Shown here one piece after another: positions 11,193 to 23,393 of a DNA stretch of 52,571 bases. This stretch comes from Gnetum montanum (taxonomy: Eukaryota; Streptophyta; Gnetopsida; Gnetales; Gnetaceae), in contig MNCI01006084.1 in NCBI GenBank assembly GCA_015680685.1, forward strand, positions 581,825 to 634,395. The letters are read 5' to 3'. A program made the translations under genes and the position numbers. How positions within the stretch are numbered: position 1 is the stretch's first letter; each line of letters starts with the position of its first letter. The notes under the pieces were generated by a model. That model ran no database searches. It worked only from the letters and a program-made list of their open reading frames with translations, and was not told where the DNA came from.

Positions 11193-12690
11193 TCATAACC
11201 CTAAATTTAGAATTTTCTCAAGGAGATCTTGTTGTTCCTTAGTTGAGAGGTCTAAAGGTCCTTCCTCAAAATTATTTAACACTAAGGTTTCCTTATCTTG
11301 TGCCATTGCTAAAGTGGATAGAGTGTAAAGCATTCTTTCTTCCTTCAATTTTGTATTTAAATGATCTTCTTTTACCTTATCATATATATTTAGTGTAAAA
11401 GTAAGATTTGCAAATGAGAGTTGAAGTTGGCCAAATCTAAAATTAATTATCGCATCAGCTATTGTTAACCAAGGTCTACCTAATATAATAGGGAAACAAT
11501 CAGGATCTTTTACTTCTAGGACAACAAAATCAATTGGGTATTTTCCCTTTTCTACCCCTATTATTAAGTCTTCTATTATTCCTACAGGTTTTACACTTGA
11601 ACCATCAATCAATGATATTATCATGTTTACTCTTCTTATATCTTCTATATATAGTGATCTAGCCATTTTAAGAGGCATAATATTAATACTAGCTCCTAAA
11701 TCCAATAGGACATTCCTAATTTCTTGTCCATTTATCTTGATTGGAATGGTAGGAACTCCTGGATCTTGGTATTTAGGAACTTCATGTCGTTGTATAAGTT
11801 GAGAAAGGTTATTAACTAAACAAAATTGTTTAGGAATTTTTTCTTTTCTTCTCCTAGTGCATAATTCCCTTAAGTATTTGGCATAGAGTGGTGTGTCTTT
11901 TACTGCTTGTTCTAAAGGAATATGTAAGTATAATTCACTAAACATTTTTTCAAGATGGGCTTTGGTTATGAAGTTTTCTTGTAATCGTTTAGGGAAAGGA
12001 GGTAAAATTGGATGTCTAGAAAGCAATGGTTGTTCTTTTTCCCTAGTTGGTTGATATTTCTCATTGACTACTTGTGGTTTTAATTTCTCTTGTGCTTCTA
12101 CCTCTTGAAACCTTACCTTTTTTTTATGTTCAATTGTTTTTCCACTCCTTGTAGTAATAAAATGTAATTTCTCTTTTCCTTTTCTTTGAGATGTAGGATT
12201 AGGTTCAAGTTGGGATGGTAATTTTTTTTTAGTTAAGTCTTGAAGTCTTCTCCTAGTTTCACTCATAAATTGTCTACTTTCTTCTATAAAGGAAGTGACG
12301 CTTTGGGTGAGTTTATCCAAGTGTTCGTTAGTTGGATTCTTAAATGGCCGGAAATTATTTTGACGATATTGTTGTGGGTAAAATGGTCGTTGAGGAAAGT
12401 TCATTATTAGTTGGCTCTTAAATTGTTCAAAAGCCNAAGGAAAGTTCATTATTAGTTGGCTCTTAAATTGTTCAAAAGCCTTAGCCAACTCTTGCATTTC
12501 CTCTTGACAATAATACAAGGTTGGGTAGGTTGTTTGGTCATGTTGGGAACTTCCACAAATGTTGCATGCTTCACTTTGAATTCCATAAGCTTGTTTTTTT
12601 TTATTAATCGTGTTAACTCATTGACTTTTCTATTTAATTGTTTTTTTGTTGAGTCATGCCTTGCATAATGTTGGGTTTTGGCCAACGTTT
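11193..12690 (-). pseudogene. gag C-terminus and protease, element B
   Basis: A frame of about 440 codons (11193-12518) crosses a one-base gap at 12436. It contains a Gln/Asn/Pro-rich gag tail, a basic linker (RKGKEKLHFITTRSGK), and the aspartic protease with VLLDLGASINIMPLKMA at about 11680-11725 and FPIILGRPWL. DLGAS in place of DTGAS is the usual Athila form, which places element B in that clade. A second, overlapping frame at 12452-12685 carries the preceding gag part. The duplicated 43-bp block around the gap means the frame here is unreliable. Confidence 0.88.
12393..12480. other. Assembly scar: 43-bp block repeated around a single N
   Basis: Bases 12393-12435 and 12438-12480 are identical and flank N at 12436. 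This is the signature of two overlapping contig ends that were joined without merging. The extra copy adds residues to the gag frame that probably do not exist. Confidence 0.85.
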
Positions 12691-12693
12691 ACT

Positions 12694-13795
12694 TTAGCCT
12701 ACTAAGGAATCTATAATTCTCCAACCATCTTCTAGTGTTACATTTAAAATATTTCCCCCACATGCAAAGTCAACATTTTGCCTATAATAGGGTAGTAAAC
12801 CTTCTATAAATATTTGGATTAATTGATGGGTTGGGAAGCCATGGTTTGGATTTTTTAAACATAACCCTTTAAATCTATCAAAGGTTCTTTCATAGTTCTC
12901 AACCTCATGTTGCATAAAACTCATTAATTACTTTCTTAATGAGTATAGCCTATCATTAGAAAGTTCTTTGTAGGAAAGCATTTTTAAACTCATCACAAGA
13001 ACTAATTTGTGTTCAAAGGGTTTCTAGCCAAAAATCAGCTTTGTCTTCTAGGGTTGATTTGAAAGCAATCATTTTAGTTCTATCCCCACTTTGAGGTGCT
13101 AACATAGCTAATGTTGTTTCAAATTCTCTTATGTGAGTGATTGGATCTTCATCATTTGTCCCCTTAAAAATAGGTAATAGGTGAATATTTTTAACCTCTA
13201 CATCTCTTCCTTGTGGGAAAACCAATGGGCCCTGAGGTATAATTGATGTTCTCTGATTTAATAATTCTCCAAGGGTTTGTCCTGGGAATGGCTGATTAAT
13301 TTGAACATTAGAACTTAAACTATCCAAAGAAAGAGGAATTAGTCCTAAAGAAAATGGAGGAGGTACATGATATGAGGATGATCCCATAGTATAAGTTGAA
13401 GCTACTATTGGAGTTACTATCGAACTTAGTAATGAGGTTACTATTGGTGGAGTTTATATATTCAAAGTACTTATTGGTTGGGTGATACCTCCTATTGTGG
13501 TTACATAGGTTGACATTGGGCTAGTATTTAGATTTTGAGATCCTGCCCCCGTAATTGAACTCATGGTTGATGTTGGAATGTCAAATAGAATGTTCCTAAT
13601 TATGGAAAAATTAGGTTGTATTTTCTCATTAGGATTTTGTGTCTTCTGAGGGGAAGAATAATCAGATCTTGATCGTATTAATTGTTCTTGATTTTGATTT
13701 TGGTTAACTTTTGTACGTTTATAAAGGTTAAGAGTGCTTCTAGATAGTTGAATTCGTGTGGGTTTCTTTGGTTGCTTTGTTGATTTCATGAACAC
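12694..13795 (-). pseudogene. gag, element B
   Basis: Three minus-strand blocks make up the gag core of the Athila-like element. 13454-13795 is a basic N-terminus rich in Gln, Asn and Ser. 13013-13387 has VEVKNIHLLPIFKGTNDEDP, HIREFE and DKADFWLETL. 12694-12924 has YERTFDRFKGLCLKNPNHGF and QIFIEGLLPYYRQNVD. Stops and frameshifts separate them, for example between 12925 and 13012. The order and motifs match retrotransposon capsid domains, where a RFK..C..HG signature is usual. Confidence 0.88.
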
Positions 13796-14070
13796 TATTC
13801 GTTAACACATTCATGGGCTACCATTCCTAAAACTTAACAAATTTATTTAATGGCTGCAGCATTAATTACAACTTTTTTAAGGTGAGCTAATTCCTCAGAT
13901 TTTTCTTTATTTTTATTTTTATTTTTATTTTTTTAAACAAGAAAAACACGTAAAAGAAACCATTTCTAAAAAAATAAAAGAAAAATAAAATGCATGAACA
14001 AACAAATAAAATAAAATAAAATAAAAATTAAAGCTTACTGAACCCTTGATGATGATTAACTCTACCGACC
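13796..14070 (-). other. 5' leader of element B
   Basis: AT-rich leader between PBS and gag. T-rich and A-rich runs lie at 13905-13990. I see no frame of note. Confidence 0.6.
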
Positions 14071-14088
14071 TCCCCAGCAATGGCACCA
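14071..14088 (-). promoter_or_regulatory. Primer binding site, element B
   Basis: Minus strand TGGTGCCATTGCTGGGGA, a decayed tRNA-Asp-type site three bases inside the LTR boundary at 14092. Confidence 0.8.
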
Positions 14089-14091
14089 AAG

Positions 14092-15660
14092 TGATGAGCT
14101 AGGAAAAATTTGGTGCTGGATACCTTTAAAAAATATATTTTTTATTATTCTAAAGATTGTCACCTCATTGACCCATGAGTTGTATCTCGTGGAGGTATGG
14201 TTAAAATGTCAAAGAAATCATCAAGACAATAAATAGTTAGAATTGAATCCAATTAAATTCCATACTTATGCCCGTCACTCATAAGTCAAATTATAAACCT
14301 TTATCCTAACTTCTAATCATAAGTTCAAGCATAAAGATTTATAATTAAATCAAATTGAAATTATAAATAATAATTGAAGATCACAAAGGAGATTTGCCTA
14401 AATTGCAATTCTACCTTGCTGTCTCCACAATACAGCAATTTGATTATGAATTACAAGAACTACCACAAGGCTCAACAAATTTTCAACAAAAATCTCAAGA
14501 ATAATTAATTCCAATGTGATATGGAATTTACTTGTATCAACTCCTCCTTTCTTGTTTTCTCAAAAGAAATGAATTTTCTTTTGATGTGTATGCATAATCA
14601 ATTTTTCTCCTTTTTTCTTTTCTTTTTCTTTTTTCTTGATGCCTGATGAATGCCTTATTTATACTGCAACAAAGTTTAAAAATAAATATTACAATAATAT
14701 ATGGGTATTGTAAAACTCAATACTAATCCATTAAAAATGGTACTCCTACTAATCTTGGCTTTTTAATNNNNNNNNNNNNNNNNNNNNNNNNNNNNNNNNN
14801 NNNNNNNNNNNNNNNNNNNNNNNNNNNNNNNNNNNNNNNNNNNNNNNNNNNNNNNNNNNNNNNNNNNNNNNNNNNNNNNNNNNNNNNNNNNNNNNNNNNN
14901 NNNNNNNNNNNNNNNNNNNNNNNNNNNNNNNNNNNNNNNNNNNNNNNNNNNNNNNNNNNNNNNNNNNNNNNNNNNNNNNNNNNNNNNNNNNNNNNNNNNN
15001 NNNNNNNNNNNNNNNNNNNNNNNNNNNNNNNNNNNNNNNNNNNNNNNNNNNNNNNNNNNNNNNNNNNNNNNNNNNNNNNNNNNNNNNNNNNNNNNNNNNN
15101 NNNNNNNNNNNNNNNNNNNNNNNNNNNNNNNNNNNNNNNNNNNNNNNNNNNNNNNNNNNNNNNNNNNNNNNNNNNNNNNNNNNNNNNNNNNNNNNNNNNN
15201 NNNNNNNNNNNNNNNNNNNNNNNNNNNNNNNNNNNNNNNNNNNNNNNNNNNNNNNNNNNNNNNNNNNNNNNNNNNNNNNNNNNNNNNNNNNNNNNNNNNN
15301 NNNNNNNNNNNNNNNNNNNNNNNNNNNNNNNNNNNNNNNNNNNNNNNNNNNNNNNNNNNNNNNNNNNNNNNNNNNNNNNNNNNNNNNNNNNNNNNNNNNN
15401 NNNNNNNNNNNNNNNNNTAATGTATACATGTAATTATAATCTCATTAATATATAATAATACATTGTACTAGTTAAACTAAAATTAAAATAAACTAAACCA
15501 CACCAATTAACTAATCATAAAATAATAATAAACTAATATTTACAACTTACATAAATAAATAAAATAATCGTTAAATAAATAATTAACTATATGAAATATA
15601 GAATAAAATTAATTAAAATGCATAAGTTTGACAAAAATACTTATGAAAATTGAACAATTT
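14092..15660 (-). repeat. 5' LTR of element B (interrupted by a gap)
   Basis: Begins TGATGAG at 14092. On the minus strand a TATA box TATAAATA lies at 14657-14664, so U3 extends further right, through the gap, to about 15660, where homology to element 8 gag resumes. The end point is inferred from that homology break, not from a visible terminal CA. A length near 1.5 kb fits Athila LTRs. The other LTR is off the left edge. Confidence 0.65.
14768..15417. other. Assembly gap of 650 N
   Basis: Unknown sequence inside the LTR of element B. Reading frames across it are artefacts. Confidence 0.99.
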
Positions 15661-18144
15661 TTTTGGGTTCAATAAGTATCTATGAGGGCTTTGTAGAGCT
15701 ATTAGTTCTAAAGAGGATCTTTTGTGAAGCATAGCTTTAGAACCACTCAACTAAGGAGCTAATTGTAAGTTTACGGCTCTTGCGACATTTCTCTGTTGTG
15801 GTTGTGCAAGTATCTCATCCTACATAGATGGAGTAGGTGGAAGAAAAGCTATAGGTGGAGGTGTAGGAGTGGAAGAGTGAGGAGGAGAATAGTAAGGAAA
15901 TGGGAACTCCTCCTTAGTGATGGTTGTCTATAGTATTCTAGAGGGTGATAATGGTGTGGGAAGGAAGCGTGACTAGAAGAGTTATGTGGAGAGATAGGCT
16001 GCTGAATGTAATACCCATATAGATCAAGTCAACAACAAGGCTACTATTATCTTAGATGTGGCATCCCCCACGATTGTGGGTGTTGCCACTACTAATATTG
16101 CTCATGAGATTAAGATGATGCTCCACTTAGATATTAAGTTTGGTGGTGGAACTATTGTCTATAATTATCTTGTGGATAAGGCAACCTCCTAGGTGCTTGC
16201 TGTTTTGCCAATTTGGGATTTAAAGCATAAACCCTAGATTCTTGCAAGTGTGACACAATAGGACAACATCCCTTAAAATGTTCATATTGGCATATGACAC
16301 ACCCATCATCATCATCTAACTCAAAATTCACAACCTCCTCAACTACTGCAGCCTTTTCCCTTAGCCTTTAAATTTCACATTCAACCTCCTTTTTCTTCCT
16401 TCTTTCACAACCATTACCTCCTTGATCTCTACCCTCTTCTATAATCTTCAGAGAAATTTGAACTTTTTCATCTAAGGATTCCCACATTTTATCAACCTTA
16501 GTCGATATTTCAGAGATAAAATTTTGGATCAACAAGGTTTTCCTCTACACCACTTCATCAAGTGATGCCTCTTCATTATCATAGAAATGGACCTCTCTCT
16601 TACAAAGGGTTCGCTATTATATTCCTCTGCACTTTCCTATTTTTTTCAACTCATCCTCTTCTTTAACTACCTATTCAATGAGCCTTTGGATCTGATGGAC
16701 CCTCAACTTAGAAAGTCTCCCTTTGGCATAGATTCCAAGGGTTCTCATCATTTCAATTCAAAGCCCATCTATGATATGGTGCAACTAATCCCTTTGAGAG
16801 TAGCCATGGCCTAGGCATTAGTGTAACAAAGAATAGTAGCTACCCATAGCTACATCCAAGGACTCATGAGTTTCTTGTTTCCATTCTTGGATTTGCCTCC
16901 TCAAATTGGACACTCTGGAGTATGTCTAATATTTATCATTGAACGACTCTAGCATTGTACTCCATCTTTGAATGGATTTTGGTTCCAAGGATCGGTACAA
17001 ACTTTTTGATTCTTTGATGAGTATTCATGAAAATAATTTTAGCTTTTGCGAGTTATTCTCCACGTTCTACAAGGCATATGCATCATGAATGACTTGTAGA
17101 TGATTTTCTGGATATAAATTATTCTCCACGTTCTACAAGGCATAGGCATCATATCCAACCATTTGATTCAACCATCCTTCATGTGCCTGGTTGGTATTCT
17201 AATAGCCTCTACAATGTTCAACATGTTCTTGGTAGCCAACAAGCCTCATCATAGTCATAGCGGTCTCTATGGCCCAAATCATAGCCATGATGCCTATGAT
17301 GAGTCTTGTTGTTCCTTCTCTCTTTGTGATGATCATCTCCCTGCTACTCATGCCCATGATCTCTATCTTAGTAGGATTTTTGATCATCCCTATCTCATCG
17401 TTTATCTCCATCACGATTTTTTTTCCTTTGTGACTTCAATTGGAGTTGGAGGAGGAAGATGATGAAGATGATGAAAGCGAAGAGGAAGGAGAACCACCAC
17501 CAAAGTAGTACCTACTACTCCCTCTTCTTTGGTCCTTACCTTGATCACCATGTTTATCCTTTTTTTGGTGCTTATCATTCCTCTTGGCTTGGCTACCTTC
17601 TTTCGAGGCACCCTAATCTTGGGATCTATTCTTCCTAGAACCAAGGTTTCCACAGTGGATTGTAAATGCTAGTTAAGGGTCTCCTCATCAAAAAGAGAAG
17701 GAAAATTTATGTATTGGGAGGTCCCCAAAAAAATTCATCGCCTTCTTTGTGTGTTTGTAGGAACAAGTGGGGAGGAAACTATTTGCCTTTTGAGGCCTCA
17801 TATTGGGCTTTCATTTGCCTATCTTTCTTTTTCTGTGCTTCTATAGGATGATAATCTTGGTAAGCATGGTCTTAAACTTCATATTCTACATTAAGTCCTA
17901 CAACACCCAACTTGATAAGATTATTTAATAGCATTGTAGGAATAGATTGGCTGAGAGGCAACACATTCCTCCATCACAACTGCTCATCTTGGTGCAGGAT
18001 GAAGGTGAAATCTAAGGTATAGGCATTCAAATGAGTGTAGAACATCATAAACTATTGAGGCACTAGCATCTTGTGGCTTTCCTATCTTTGATTGGATTCG
18101 CCTATGAATGATGGTGGATAGTCTTCCTTACAAGAAGAAGCCAT
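15661..18144 (-). pseudogene. gag, element 8
   Basis: Minus-strand gag starting at ATG 18144 (MASSCKEDYPPSFIGESNQR). It shows the conserved early block DFTFILHQDEQL after a stop following VPQ, then a Ser/His/Arg/Gly-rich stretch (17200-17650). The capsid core follows around 16590-17000, aligned with element 2. A knuckle variant CVICQYEHFKGCC lies near 16260-16300, then a Pro/Tyr/Gln-rich tail. Homology stops at about 15661, in the linker to protease, where element B was inserted. The frame is heavily broken. Confidence 0.8.
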
Positions 18145-18277
18145 ATCAATGATTGAGAAAATATAGTGTGCCTTTGTTATTTTTCTTTATCTTAATGGTG
18201 TTAGCGTTAAGTTCTATTTACAACATCAGTGAATGGTTTCACTATCTATTCTAGGTAGTACACTTAGATAACTAACA

Positions 18278-18295
18278 TCCCCAGAAATGATGCCA
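18278..18295 (-). promoter_or_regulatory. Primer binding site, element 8
   Basis: Minus strand TGGCATCATTTCTGGGGA, a decayed tRNA-Asp-type site one base from the LTR. Confidence 0.78.
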
Positions 18296-18296
18296 A

Positions 18297-19133
18297 TGAT
18301 GAGCAGTGAGTAGTTCCTATGTTCAACCATATGAATCACAAGTGTTCACCAGTAGTCCGATCAAATTCCATGGACTTTAGCTCTCTAAATGCTAGTAGTA
18401 AAGATAGTGACCTACAGACATAATCATTATCTTCTTGCCTTCACTTGTGTAGGTGCAAGTTTATGGTTAATTGAGAGCCAAGGCACATGATTTGTATTAA
18501 TTTTTATATTATATTTTAATTATCCTAAGTATGAAATAAAGTAATTAATTAGGAACTAATTTAAGTAACTATCTAATGCATTAGTCTATTTCCTAACATA
18601 AATATCCAAGCCCATCTTCTGTACACATTTTAAACTCATTATGATGCTACTAGGTTACCAAGAGTTAGGGTACCAAGCGTACTAAGCGATAACACTGTTG
18701 GGATTACCAAGCATTAATGGTATGCTCAAGGCAACCATACTTATGTGTATTAATAAATAGTATTAATTAATTAATTAATTAAGAACATGAATTCAAAGTA
18801 TATGAATAATAAAGTGCACAAAAGTAAACATTAAGCTATTCCAAGTGCTACAAGATATTTTAAGAATCTCGTCTTTATTGCCAACACAGTGAAGTGCTCA
18901 AGTACATCGATGCTCAAATAAGGATCTATATAATCCTTGAACTCATACTACATGCACTTAGAAAATATTCTAACTATTACGGAAAGAAACTATAAAAACT
19001 TCATTATGCTACTAACTCAATGGTGTCATAAATGTGGTGGGTACATGCATTTATATAGGCAAAGATAGACACTACATCAATACATATGCATCTATGCATG
19101 CTTGTCGACGTAGCCCAACTTTGCAATTCATCA
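18297..19133 (-). repeat. 5' LTR of element 8
   Basis: This 837-bp LTR has plus-strand ends TGATGAG and TTCATCA. A minus-strand TATA box CCTATATAAAT is at 19049-19059. The inverted polyadenylation pair is GTCTTTATT at 18871-18879 and AATAAGGAT at 18917-18925, where the AATAAA itself has decayed. U3 is short and contains GCATGC/ATGCAT palindromes. The right flank is LINE sequence. The other end of the element is left of the window or lost. Confidence 0.85.
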
Positions 19134-20119
19134 AATGCTATAGATGACATCTCTTCCTAGTGGTTGTCTATTCATGGTCTACCTTTTATTATTGCAAGAT
19201 CTTGATTAGCTTCTTTCTATATCCTTTCTTCATTCACAAAATTAGTAAATGACTTGGTCTAAATTTTAAGCTACCTATAGTATTTCTAATTACATGATAA
19301 ATATTTTCTTGAGTATCATTCAACAACTTAAAGATTCTATTGCTTTTTCAATCACCTCTGAATCTATGTTTTTTAACCTTAATTGGATAGATGACTCTAC
19401 TTTCTTTCCTTATAACATCACAATGTATACTCCATTTTAAACTAATGAGTTTCTATTCTTATTAAATGCAATAATTTTTTTATCACTTGATGAGTCAAAA
19501 AGGCATTGGCATACTAGATTTAGAAGACTTTGAAAGCTTCCTTATCTTCCTAAAAGTAAGCATTTCATGTGGTATCTTTTTCAGTAAAGCCATTCTTTTA
19601 GATGAAGCTTCATGTATTTGGATGTGCTAGGACCTAAATGTATGATATGCAATTCAACTAATGAGTTTCTTCATTCATTTTATAATTATATTTTTGTCAT
19701 TCATTCTTGAAATTAGGCTTCTCTTGCTATTAATGATTTCTTTCCTTATTGAGAAGAAGCTCTTCTTAGATCTTCTTCTTTCTTTTCTAACACATTGCTT
19801 TTTATTTGGAAGTGCTTACATTTTTACATTTTGCATGCTATTTGGAAAAATAGATGTGATATTTTTCACATTCTTACAGCTATCCATAATGAGTTCACTA
19901 AGTGCCAAAAAAATCAACATTATTTAACTTGTTATTTTTCAAGTTAAGTCTCAAGCTAATAATGCTTTACTATATGTTAATAATCTTCTTCAACTAATGG
20001 AATCCTGGATTAGTAGTATTAATTGAATCTTCGATTAGCTTATGCTTAAGCCTTAGTGTTGCTTTCTTTTATTTCTCCTATATCTTTATTTTACTCTTTT
20101 TGGTTATTAACAAGGAATC
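19134..20119 (+). pseudogene. LINE remnant (RT C-terminal zinc-binding region)
   Basis: A decayed L1-type non-LTR element. Plus-strand pieces include SQKGIGILDLED (about 19495-19530). Next is the zf-RVT-like block KLPYLPKSKHFMWYLF, then GPKCMICNSTNE (about 19635-19665), and AIWKNRCDIFH near 19840. Stops and shifts are frequent. It is cut on the left by the LTR of element 8 and on the right by element 2, which makes it the oldest layer in this part of the window. Confidence 0.78.
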
Positions 20120-20894
20120 TGATGAGCCGCGATATCGCGTACACGATATCGCATCCTACCTCATCTTCTATAAATAAGAGGTGGCACCCTTTGTTCCAAG
20201 GTAGTTAGACTTAGATCCTTAGCCATATTCTTGTAGTTTTATTATTCCAAAGTTAGAATTATTTTTGTGTGCCTGCAATAGGAGTCATAGAGTGAACGGA
20301 TCTTTATTCAAGCAATTTGTACCTGAGCACAATTTTGTGTACGGCAATAAAGATGAACTTTATGATAAACCTTGCAGCATACAAATTAAGCTAATTAGTA
20401 ATTAACAATTGTTTAATGCTTTTCTAGTTAATTAATATCTTTCTCAACCTTCAACCCCCTTAGTTAAATACACTCAGTACAACCGCTTCAAGCATGCGTG
20501 TAGCGCTTGGTAACCCAGTAACGATTAGCATTTGGTAACCCCAGCAGCGCTGCACTGGTTCAAGATGTGTACGGTAAGTGGGAACAAATACTGGTGTTAG
20601 GAACATTTAGAACTTAGTTAATGAATAGTTCATGTAAGTTAGTCACTTAGTTCTCTCTCCCTTTCCTTTATTAGCAGAAGACATAAAAAGACAAAAAGCT
20701 ATAAAAATCATATACCTCAAGCTTACTTAACCATACAACCGTGACAATACAAGTAAGTTTGGAAAGATAATGATTGATTAACCCTGAGTGTTCCATTAAG
20801 GCGCGTTAGCACTTAGTCCTTGGAGTTTGACCGGATTGCGCGAGAAACGCTCGTATTCGTATGGTTGAGTGTAGGGGTACCTTACCACTCATCA
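20120..20894 (+). repeat. 5' LTR of element 2
   Basis: This 775-bp LTR has ends TGATGAG and CTCATCA. U3 is very short and carries two GATATCGC palindromes. TATAAATA is at 20169-20176. ATCTTTATT (20300-20308) can pair with AATAAAGAT (20346-20354) around the polyadenylation signal. A U5 block contains CGTATTCGTATGGTTGAG, shared with the other LTR families here. Confidence 0.93.
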
Positions 20895-20895
20895 T

Positions 20896-20913
20896 TGGCA
20901 CCGTTGCTGGGGA
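20896..20913 (+). promoter_or_regulatory. Primer binding site, element 2
   Basis: TGGCACCGTTGCTGGGGA, one base after the LTR, is complementary to the 3' end of plant tRNA-Asp with minor changes. Confidence 0.88.
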
Positions 20914-21038
20914 CTTAGTTATTTGTGTGCTATGTAGAACATTGGAAATCCTTCATATCGTTGGAACGTTAGAACGAACCCTTACGGTTAATCAAAGAAA
21001 GATAAGCCAATAGTACATTGCACACCGAACAAGACAAA

Positions 21039-23390
21039 ATGTCTTCTTCTTCGCATAAGAGCACTTCACCGCCTAGGACTAACACAAGAGGCAGTCTGCA
21101 ACATAATACACATAACCAAAATCTGCCAGTTCCTCAATAGTTTCATTGGTATATACCCATCCTGATGAGTATGTACCCGATTTCACCTTTATTCTCCACC
21201 AAGATGAACAACTGCGTTGGAGAGACTTGGAGGATAACATAGTATTGCCTCCAAACCGATCAGTCCCCAACATGCTTCTTCGTGCTCTCACACGAATAGG
21301 CATGCCACTTTTATACATAGAATACATTACATACGATCATGACACAAGGGACTATCACCCCACAAAAGCACAACGTCAAAGGGACTTGCGATAGGAGAGA
21401 TACCATACATCCTTGAAGGGTAAATGGCCCCATGACACCCTGCATGTTTTGAGCGAAATTACGGGTGGTGAACCTGTTTTAACAGGTTCCCCACAAAATG
21501 ATGCTCCTCCTCCTAACATTGGTTAGGAGGTGGTGTATCAGAACCTTCACCCCACTATTCATAACCCTGGTTCTAATACCCACGAAGACGAAGTGTTCAA
21601 CGAGGGAACACAAACACACAATAAAGACAAACGTTCTGATCATGATCATGATCGAGGCCAAGACCACCAAAGAGAAGGTAGAAAACATCATCATGGTGGT
21701 GGTTCTCCTTCTTATTCACCTTCATCATCATCTTCACCCTCTCCTTCAGTGTTCGGACGCAGTCATAGGGAAACCAATCGTGAGGATAAAGGAAAATGAA
21801 GTGAAAAACATCGACGAGACAGTTGGGAATGAGGACGAGGGCACTCTAAGGAATCAAGGCATAGAAGAAGGGAAGTAGGGAACAACGTAGACACCATAGA
21901 CGCTATGAACGAGATGATCACGAAGAACCCCTACTTGCAACTAGAAGCATGCTAGATATAAAGGAGGCCGTAAGAGTTCCAACAAGGCATCAAAAGGATA
22001 GTAGAATCAAGAGGTTAGACATGAACAACATCCCATGATTTGAAGGGGGATACAACGCTGATCCTAAAAATCACTTACAAGCATTCCATGATGCATGTGC
22101 CTTGCAAAACATAGAAAACGAATGGCAAAAACTGAAGTTGTTCCCAAGGACACTAGTGAAAGAAGCTGAAAGCTGGTACCAATCCTTAGAACCGGAATCC
22201 ATTCGAAGGTGGAGTACAATGTTAGAACTGTTCAATGATAAGTACCAAACGTACTCCCGAGTGTCTAACCTACAGAATCAAATCCAAGGATGGAAGCAAG
22301 GAAATCATGAACCCTTGGATGCTGCCATGCGTTGTTATTACGCATTGTTACATCGTTGCCCTGGTCATGGTTGTTCGCAGCAAGTTCAACTATGCCATCT
22401 CATGGATGCACTTAGGCATGAAATAAGAAGAACCCTTGGGACGTATGCCCAAGGAAGGTTATCGGAGCTTAGGTCTCATCAAATTCATAGATTTCTAGAG
22501 CAAGTAGCCAAAGAAGAAGGTGAGCTATGAAAGAGAGAAAGTGTGGAAGAATACAACCAAGATCCTTCCCTCTGAGAAAGGCAACTGAGATTTTGTGAGG
22601 AGGAAGAAGAGTCACCACTCGAAGAGATAGTGAATAGGAAAAATTTGCCCCTTCAAAAGTTAACAACAGAAGTATCAGCAAAGGTAGACCAAATGTGGGA
22701 CTCCCTAGATAGTAGGTTTGAAACTGTTCTTAAAATTATAGAGTCTAGGGAGCAAGGTAGTGACCATGACAAAAATAAAAAGAGAGAAGTGGACAATGCA
22801 TGCAACAAGGGTAAGGTCAAAATGGCCATCACAGAAGAGGTTGTGGATTTAGACATGGACAATGATGGTGAATGCGAGATATGCCAATACGACCATCCTA
22901 AGGGATGTTGCCCAGTGATCTCACATCTACAAGAGTCTGGGGTGTATGCACTAAACCCACAACTAAATAAACAGCAAGCACCCTGACAGTTACCTTATCC
23001 CCAAGGTAACCCAAGGCAGTTCCACCAACCTTCAACATATTATCCAAGTGGAACTCCACCACAACCCGTTGAGCAGCATCAACAGTGGCAATACCCACAG
23101 TCAGGGGGATGCCACCACCACGGCAATAATACCCCTATCAGCAACCTGACCCATATGGCTACTACGTGTAGCATCCAATCTCTCCACATGACTCTGTTAG
23201 TCACGTTGCACCATAACATTACTACCAAGCTCATGAGTATTATAGAACTCCTTCTCCTAGGGAAGATAACCTACAAACATACCATCCTTGAAATCCATCC
23301 GCAGCTCTCACACCGATAGCTCCATTACCACCCACTCCAGCAAAGTAAGGGGAACTCCCTACTCAACCGCAACAATGTAATGCCACAAGG
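21039..23390 (+). pseudogene. gag, element 2
   Basis: ATG at 21039 (MSSSSHKSTSPPR) opens a 33-codon stretch ending VPQ-TAG. After a one-base shift the conserved VYTHPDEYVPDFTFILHQDE follows (21146-21394). A His/Arg/Ser-rich charged segment with a poly-Ser run lies at 21530-21900. The capsid core at 21955-22530 has one stop and otherwise reads well: KNHLQAFHDACALQNIENEW, AESWYQSLEP, HRCPGHGCSQQ. The zinc-knuckle variant CEICQYDHPKGCC is at 22873-22911, followed by SHLQESGVYALNP. The remainder, to 23390, is Pro/Gln/Tyr-rich and frameshifted. The capsid frame is the best preserved gag in the window. Confidence 0.87.
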
Positions 23391-23393
23391 GTA

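Noticed and set aside
14749-15429. Frame of 226 codons
   Set aside because: It consists almost wholly of N bases from the assembly gap.
21498-21878. Plus-strand frame of 126 codons in element 2
   Set aside because: It is an alternative frame across the His/Arg-rich gag segment; the gag reading is supported by other elements.
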